From the NCBI GenBank assembly GCA_958446945.1, contig CAUCYJ010000132.1, forward strand, positions 1-7,396: a DNA stretch of 7,396 bases, read 5' to 3'. The stretch comes from UBA9414 sp958446945. GTDB taxonomy: Bacteria > Bacillota > Clostridia > Lachnospirales > Lachnospiraceae. The translations under genes were made by a program, and so were the position numbers. Shown in pieces: positions 1-5,300 of this stretch (position 1 is its first letter; every line of letters begins with the position of its first letter). The notes under the pieces are model-generated. The model saw only the letters and a list, made by a program, of their open reading frames with translations. It had not been told where the DNA came from and searched no databases.

Positions 1-1
1 C

Positions 2-493
2 GAAAATATATCTGATTTAATCAAACTGGATGACCATAACTATAAAATGTCTTTCTGCGGACAGGAAAAAATTGTTTCGGACAAAGAACTTTTATATCAA
101 CTGTCGAGTGGTACTACGAAGGGGATGTTGCTATATGTTTTGGTCGTTGCATCTTTACAGAATGGATTCGATTTGGTTGTTGATGAAATAGAAAATCATT
201 TCCATAAAACATTAGTAGAAAATATGATCAGTCTTTATAAAGATAAAACAGTAAACAAGCATAAAGCAACTTTAATTTTTACAACTCATTATTGTGAACT
301 TCTGGATTTATTTAATCGTCGGGATAATATTTATATTGCCAGAGCTGATATAAAAGTAAATCTTGTAAATATGTACAGTAATTATAAAATTAGAACAGAA
401 TTATTAAAAAACAGGCAGTTTTATAATAATGTTTTTCAGACGGCTGTCAATTATGATGAGCTTATGAGTCTGAAAAAAGAGTTGAAGAAATGA
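2..493 (+). CDS. C-terminal part of an AAA/ABC-type ATPase (AAA_15/AAA_21, OLD-like), 5' end outside window
   Basis: The frame is open from the left edge, so the ATG at 47 is internal and not the start; 163 residues are visible. Seen motifs, numbered from the first visible codon: an ABC-signature-like LSSGTTKG at 34-41, a Walker B ending in LVVDEIENHFH with Asp61-Glu62 as Mg/catalytic acids, and a switch histidine in IFTTHYCELLD (His96). Walker A must lie upstream. The helical tail ending NYDELMSLKKELKK is typical of stand-alone AAA_21-type ATPases. The family hydrolyses ATP to drive dimer closure and is common in anti-phage modules (OLD/Gabija-like, AbiL-like, retron-associated), usually with a nuclease or TOPRIM partner. 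The stop overlaps the next start in ATGA, indicating translational coupling. A defence role is inference from family and neighbour; the ATPase assignment is strong. Confidence 0.85.
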   Translation, partial: ENISDLIKLDDHNYKMSFCGQEKIVSDKELLYQLSSGTTKGMLLYVLVVASLQNGFDLVVDEIENHFHKTLVENMISLYKDKTVNKHKATLIFTTHYCELLDLFNRRDNIYIARADIKVNLVNMYSNYKIRTELLKNRQFYNNVFQTAVNYDELMSLKKELKK

Positions 494-678
494 AATATTT
501 AATCATGTGTGAAGGACCAAATGAAAAAGCAATTATTGATATCCTACTGCAAAATGACTGCCTGAATTTTACAGAGGATGATTTGCTTGGATTAACTTCC
601 TATCATGCAAGACAGATAAAAACTTCTGCTCAGGTTCGAACAGAATTAAACATTTATCCGGGAGAAGTAATAATTTAA
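490..678 (+). pseudogene. TOPRIM-like partner protein, apparently truncated to 62 residues
   Basis: The start ATG at 490 overlaps the ATPase stop (ATGA), so it is read from the same mRNA. The product begins KYLIMCEGPNEKAIIDILL, which matches the first strand and helix of a TOPRIM fold: hydrophobic strand, then the conserved Glu (E8), Gly and an acidic/polar loop before a helix. TOPRIM folds need a later Asp-x-Asp strand, which is absent because the frame stops after PGEVII. Partners of this kind next to AAA_21 ATPases are usually around 200 residues, so this looks like a 5' remnant. None of the three frames after 678 continues with a plausible TOPRIM sequence, which favours deletion or replacement over a simple frameshift. 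It could instead be a genuine small ORF. The TOPRIM call rests on one motif. Confidence 0.55.
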
Positions 679-743
679 AATGAGAGAAGAGGGACTGAGG
701 GTTTTACTGGTCTTACTTCATAATAAAAGAACTTACATTGTAA

Positions 744-787
744 AAGCAGTTGGATTTGAGAAAATTTATTCTTAAATTCAGCTGCTT
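744..787 (+). terminator. 19-bp hairpin with 6-nt loop between the operon tail and the giant gene
   Basis: Arms 744-762 (AAGCAGTTGGATTTGAGAA) and 769-787 (TTCTTAAATTCAGCTGCTT) pair along all 19 positions in RNA, three of them G-U, with loop 763-768 (AATTTA). It lies about 65 nt after the truncated ORF. This suits a terminator for the upstream operon, but the following bases (CTATATTCTGC) form only a weak U-rich tail, so termination may be inefficient. The G-U pairs all weaken the stem if read from the opposite strand (they become A-C), so the structure favours a plus-strand transcript. It could also be an RNA-stability stem or the end of a small palindromic element. Confidence 0.5.
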
Positions 788-802
788 CTATATTCTGCTT
801 TG

Positions 803-825
803 TCTGTTAGATTAATGATAACAGA
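803..825. repeat. Short inverted repeat TCTGTTA-N9-TAACAGA
   Basis: Perfect 7-bp arms at 803-809 and 819-825 are separated by 9 bases. The element sits about 53 bp upstream of the -35 box of the giant gene, where an activator or other regulator could bind as a dimer. A 7-bp repeat in AT-rich DNA can arise by chance, so the regulatory reading is only a suggestion. Confidence 0.25.
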
Positions 826-877
826 TTTTCGAAAACTAAAAAGATTTCACAATTTTTACCATGCACCCACATTGAAC

Positions 878-905
878 TTGACAATGTTTTGTGATAGGCT
901 ATAAG
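878..905 (+). promoter_or_regulatory. Sigma-A type promoter for the secreted giant protein
   Basis: A perfect -35 TTGACA (878-883) and a -10 TATAAG (900-905, one mismatch to TATAAT) are separated by 16 bp. Transcription would begin near 911-913, giving a leader of about 50 nt to the ATG at 962. The strong consensus suggests steady vegetative expression. No clear operator overlaps the boxes. Confidence 0.7.
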
Positions 906-942
906 AGTGAAAAATTACAAAAAAATATAGTATGATTTTACT

Positions 943-948
943 AAGGAG
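943..948 (+). promoter_or_regulatory. Ribosome binding site AAGGAG that selects the ATG at 962
   Basis: AAGGAG lies 13 nt before the ATG at 962, longer than the usual 5-9 nt. A weaker AAGAGA (953-958) lies 3 nt before it. The other in-frame ATG, at 932, lies upstream of both and has only A/T-rich sequence before it. The RBS therefore decides for 962, which also gives a clean signal peptide. Confidence 0.6.
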
Positions 949-961
949 AATCAAGAGATAT

Positions 962-1066
962 ATGAAGATTAAGCATAAGAAAGTGGCAGCATCAGGAATA
1001 GCAGTTGCTTTGGCGGGTGTTCTTGGAGTTGGGGCATTATTACAGACCAGCGTTTCTGTACAGGCC
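962..1066 (+). other. Sec signal peptide, residues 1-35
   Basis: Lys-rich n-region (K2, K4, K6, K7), hydrophobic h-region 8-27 with alternating Ala/Gly/Val/Leu, and c-region QTSVSVQA with small residues at -1 (Ala35) and -3 (Val33). A secondary site after Ala38 is possible. There is no lipobox cysteine, so it is not a lipoprotein. It shows that the protein acts outside the membrane. Confidence 0.85.
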
Positions 1067-1705
1067 TCTTCAGCCATGATGCCCGGTATAGAGGAAATCG
1101 TAAGTGAAGCATCCGCGGATAAACCGTTTAAAATTCTTGAAATTGTAGACAATACACAGGATGCGGAAATTGGATATTACGTGTCCGGGCAGGAGCCATA
1201 TATTAAATTGTATTCTTATACATATAAGTACAAGGACGAGAATAATACTGAGCAGGAGGAAACAATCCATTTTCAGACGTTGGAGGAAGGGTTGGAGAAA
1301 CTGCCATCTGACACTCTGCGCAAAGAATTTGCACAGAATGTAAAGATAGATGATGGAAATATTTCCGGAGAAGGGACAGGTATTAAAAATATTCAGAGTA
1401 TTTGTTATCAGGACGGTAGCACCGGAGATGCAGGTGATTATCCGCTTTCCTATAGTCCATATGTAGAGCAATATTTTATTTCTTCTGATGAAGAAAAGAG
1501 CGGAAATTGGACAAGGATTGATTTCAAAGATGCGAAAACTGATAAGAGCAGAACAGATACCGTAAAGATCAACGGAGAATATCGGGAGAATTCTGCAGGT
1601 ACTGGAGATTATACCAAGCAGGAGCAGACGTATTATCCTATACGTGAAGATTCTGATGATAAATCCAAAACAGATAAATATCGTGAAAATATCCAGAATT
1701 TTTAG
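962..1705 (+). CDS. N-terminal 247 residues of a secreted DUF5057-like giant protein, ended by an in-frame amber codon
   Basis: This is what is made if the TAG at 1703-1705 terminates. Residues 1-7 are basic (MKIKHKK), residues 8-27 form a hydrophobic Ala/Gly/Val/Leu core, and a signal peptidase I site of the A-X-A type (V33-Q-A35) would cut after 35, so the product is exported by Sec. Mature sequence follows with FKILEIVDN (about 55-63) and IGYYVSGQEP, which I associate with the start of Lachnospiraceae DUF5057 proteins. The rest is a polar, charged stretch rich in Lys, Asp, Glu, Tyr and Thr with no catalytic motif I recognise. Alone, this 247-residue piece lacks the later strands of its first module and would probably not fold as in the full protein. 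The same frame continues without a break after the stop, so the short ORF is best read as the 5' fragment of a 2,091-codon gene. Confidence 0.75.
   Translation: MKIKHKKVAASGIAVALAGVLGVGALLQTSVSVQASSAMMPGIEEIVSEASADKPFKILEIVDNTQDAEIGYYVSGQEPYIKLYSYTYKYKDENNTEQEETIHFQTLEEGLEKLPSDTLRKEFAQNVKIDDGNISGEGTGIKNIQSICYQDGSTGDAGDYPLSYSPYVEQYFISSDEEKSGNWTRIDFKDAKTDKSRTDTVKINGEYRENSAGTGDYTKQEQTYYPIREDSDDKSKTDKYRENIQNF
1703..1705 (+). other. In-frame amber codon (residue 248) splitting one long reading frame
   Basis: The context is TTT TAG TAT. The frame before it (962-1702) and after it (1706-7234) is the same, so no indel is involved. One substitution would restore sense: CAG (Gln), GAG, AAG, TTG, TCG, TGG, or TAT/TAC (Tyr). 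C-to-T from CAG is the simplest transition. Downstream the frame stays open for 1,843 codons, and no ATG, GTG or TTG occurs in frame until GTG at 2387, which lacks a ribosome binding site. I see no convincing stem-loop just after the stop that would mark a dedicated readthrough signal. Confidence 0.9.
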
Positions 1706-2017
1706 TATGCAGATGGTGGAGAGGCAAATGCGCCTTATTTTCTTGAGTTTGAAGAAGTAGATAATGCAACGGTAAATGCAGCTTTTGATGCGAATCATAA
1801 CAAAACAAATGGAAATAGTATTCTGTCAGAGTACAACTATGAAAATGGAGAATACGGTTATTATGAGAATGTTTACAGTGATCTGACACAAGAAATTGTC
1901 GAAAATATTACAAAAGGCACGTATACATTTCCTGGAGAGAACCCTGAGATAGATTTAAGTTCAGCGGTTCAGATTCCCAATATAACGAGCACTACATCTG
2001 TAAATGCAAGAACTTTC

Positions 2018-2308
2018 TCTGATGGTACAGGAGATTTTTCAAGTATCAATGAACAGAATCCAACTGATACAAAGAGCAATAATGCAGACCAGACCAATAT
2101 TTCTGCGGATAACAGCCAGACAGCGGATGCTTTTTCGTCAGGGGATTTTTCAGATGGTGTTTCTGCAGATGGAGATATTGGCAATAATGACACCGTACAG
2201 ACACAAAATGTTTCCGATACAGGAACAGATTCAGACTTTGATGCAGGGGCTAATCAGAATGCAACCACAGATCCTGCTCAGACAGATACAGCTCAGGCGA
2301 CTGCTATA
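2018..2308 (+). repeat. First acidic low-complexity linker (residues about 353-448)
   Basis: About 96 codons almost entirely Ser, Asp, Thr, Asn, Gln, Ala and Gly. It opens with FSDGTGDFSS and includes SSGDFSDGVSADG. No hydrophobic core pattern is visible, so it should be an unfolded, strongly acidic spacer. The DNA is GC-richer than the rest of the gene (30 of 60 bases in 2101-2160 are G or C). It lies inside module 0, between its first strand motif (residue 54) and its later ones (residue 855). Confidence 0.7.
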
Positions 2309-2386
2309 ATAGAGAATGATAAGATAGAGCCTATTATAGCCTATACACAGAAAACAGATGGAAATGTAACTGCTATAGATGATTCA

Positions 2387-5300
2387 GTGGGTAAAAGTGA
2401 AAATCCGAAAGTATACTATGGCAGAACCATTGATCAATATCCGTATTATCAATATACACTGATCAGTGATATGAGGAAGGTTATTACCTGTGCAACGGAA
2501 AATCAGGAAGCGGTAGATAATGGTACATTTACGCCTGCTGCTGAAACAGATCCGGAGAAAAGAATAACTTTCCAGGACAATCAGTACTGGTATTGGACAG
2601 TAGAGGCGAATGGAACTGTTGAAAGAAACCCGATTTCTGTGGTTACTCAGCGTCAGCCGGTTTCTTACGATGATATCCGAGAGATTCCTCAGGGTTTGGG
2701 GTATAATTATTATTATAAAGTAAAACAGGCATATTTCTGCTGTAAAAAAGGAACAGAAACAGATAATGATCATACATATGAATATTACGGATGGTATTCA
2801 CCTTCCTATCCTGATCAGAATAATGTATATATCAAAGTGTCAGATGGTGACGGAAAAGTTGCGACCCATTATATTTCAGAGGCAGAGTATAAACTTACAC
2901 CCGGAATCGGAAACTATGATTTTGTGCCGGATGAAACGAAAGACCAGAAATCAGTAGAAGTAAATCATATGTATTATCAGGGTGGATATAAAAATAATGA
3001 CTGGTTTAAACGTTATGTATTCCACCTTACTGAAGGTGATGAGAAATCTAAGGAACAGTTTGACAAATTTAATATTGAGGTTGATACGATTTCTGCGGAG
3101 GATTTTAACAAAAAATATGGAATTGCCACAACGAGCATGAATGGTACTGAAGCGGTGGATTCCGGACAGGCAGCAGATTCAGCACAGTCGGATGGTACAG
3201 ATTCGACAGAGCAGGTTTCAGAAACTGGGCAAATTGAGAATACAGACCAGATGGATGATACCTCTACTATTTCGACAGATGGACAAGAAACAGAAGCAGA
3301 CGGCAGTGTATCTGAAGTTGAGTCGATGGTCAGTGAGGCAGGAGTGGAACTTGTTTCCATAGAGAATGAAATCAGTGATGGAACATCAGCAGAGACCATA
3401 GCTGATGAATTCCAGGATGGAACGGATACAGAGACTCCGAATGTAGATGATGTTATATCTGATAACAGCAGTGCTTTTTCAGCAGGTGATGCATCAATGG
3501 TTGAAACAACAAGAGAGTTATTGGAATATGGTCTGGTTTATATAAATGGACAAGTTGATACACAGGGAATTCAGAACATATACAATAATTCTATTCCGTG
3601 CATTATTAATACGAATAAATTAGGAGACGGGAATACAACACTGGCAAATGCAGTTTCTTCTTATATTATAAAAGAAGATTCAGATGGGCATTATGTAAAT
3701 ACATATATGTATTTCTTTAAAAACAAATTTCCAGACTCAGATCAGGCAAGTTTAATTAATTCGAACTTTCATACAAATTTTAATCCGGATGGACAAGATA
3801 ACAAGATGGAAGTAGAAGGGTTTGAAGAAATTCTGGAGTATATTGAAAGTGAGAATAAATACCGGCAATTAGGACAGACAAGCAGCATAAGTACTACATC
3901 CACGGAGGAAGAAGTATCAGATGGTACAGATCAGCTTTCGTCTGGAGATGTTGAACTCTTGGAAAAAGATTTGAGTCAGGCAAGGGTGATTGAATATATT
4001 ATTAATTATAAATATAAAAGAATTACAAATAGAAAACAGGATATAAAAGTTCTGGAAATCATGCCTGACGAAAATTGCAGCCAAATTGATGATAAGACGG
4101 TTGTCAATTGGTTATCTGATAAAGAGGCAACTAAAAACGAAAAACAATATGCAGAAAATGAGTCAGCAGATGCTAATTGCTGGCATGGAAAAAATAATTC
4201 AAATATACGGAATCCAGACTCGCCTAATAAGGCAATAGATAATAATCCGGATACACTATGGCATTCAGCATGGAATAGTGATAGTGAATATAGTAATTGC
4301 AAAAATCATGAACATTATCTGGAGGTAACACTGAAGAAAGAATCAACAATAAATGGATTTGAATATACAGGAAGGAAGAATGCTGATGCGGGTGTTCTGA
4401 AAAAATATAGGGCGGAATTTTTTGATTCAGAAGGTAATTTAATTGGAAGTACGGGAAGTAAAACACGTTCGACAGGTATTACCAGGGATAATTATTCAAC
4501 AATAGGAAAAGTTACATTATCTTTTGGGCAAACATTTACAGAAGTAAGCAAGGTAAGGATATACTTTTCTGAAACATTGGATACAGATGGATTTGCATCT
4601 GGTGTACAAATTAATTTCTTTTATGATCCATATGCAGTTTACCCTGAAATTACTCATATGACTGCTTCTGAATTTGCAGGTCATATTGATGATATTGGTT
4701 CAGAGTATGATATGATATATATAAGTGATGCGAAGACAGAGGCAGACCATTCTCTGATTACAGGCGGTGGAAATCTTAGATATGTACATGTGGGATCTGC
4801 TGTCAGTATAAAATCTAACGACCAACATCTTCTTAAATTATTGGGACAACTTGATAAGGATTATTTAAGTACGGATAGAACAAAGTTTGCTCCATATTCT
4901 ACATATAATGAAAATGGTTCGGGATATTTTCGTGGTTCAGGTAATGATATGACGAAACAGCAGTACAATATGTTGATGGAATTTGTTAAAAGCGGTTATC
5001 CGGTTGTATTTGCAGATGGACTTGTATCAGGAAAGAAAGCAAATTCAGAAGAAGTTGATGCGTCTTCTTATTACAGCCAGTTTATTACGGATGCGTTGGA
5101 ATATAATAATAATGTGTACACAAAGAGTGAATTGGATAACGAAGAAAATAAAGATATTTATTTCTTTTCTAATTTAGCAAAACCTGTAATAGATTTTGAT
5201 GTAAATGGCAGACCTGTAGAACCGGAACGTTTGAATAAGAGTGTTAGTGATGGAACAGAGAATCATTATATTGAGGGTAAACTTGAATATACATTTACTG

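Noticed and set aside
680..775. Small ORF MREEGLRVLL... of 31 codons after the truncated TOPRIM-like gene
   Set aside because: No well-spaced RBS, no recognisable motif, and its 3' part is the arm of the 744-787 hairpin.
826..835. Palindrome TTTTCGAAAA as an operator
   Set aside because: A 10-bp AT-rich palindrome is expected by chance here and has no partner site.
932..961. Upstream in-frame ATG at 932 as start of the giant gene
   Set aside because: It precedes the AAGGAG site, has no ribosome binding site of its own, and adds MILLRRIKRY before an already complete signal peptide.
1703..1705. Stop codon as selenocysteine or a programmed frameshift site
   Set aside because: The codon is TAG, not TGA, and the frame is unchanged on both sides. 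No SECIS-like or slippery element is evident.
1070..1798. Minus-strand ORF of 242 codons
   Set aside because: It is antisense to the giant gene, rich in Ile, Cys and Leu as expected of the complement of Asp/Lys/Tyr-rich coding sequence, and crosses the amber site without any own RBS or motif.
2387..2389. GTG at 2387 as a true gene start
   Set aside because: No Shine-Dalgarno sequence precedes it and coding sequence of the same style continues upstream in frame to the amber codon, so it is only the first start-like codon after the stop.
3013..3399. Minus-strand ORF of 128 codons
   Set aside because: Its Ser/Thr/Val-rich composition is the mirror of the acidic SDGT linker on the plus strand; a shadow.
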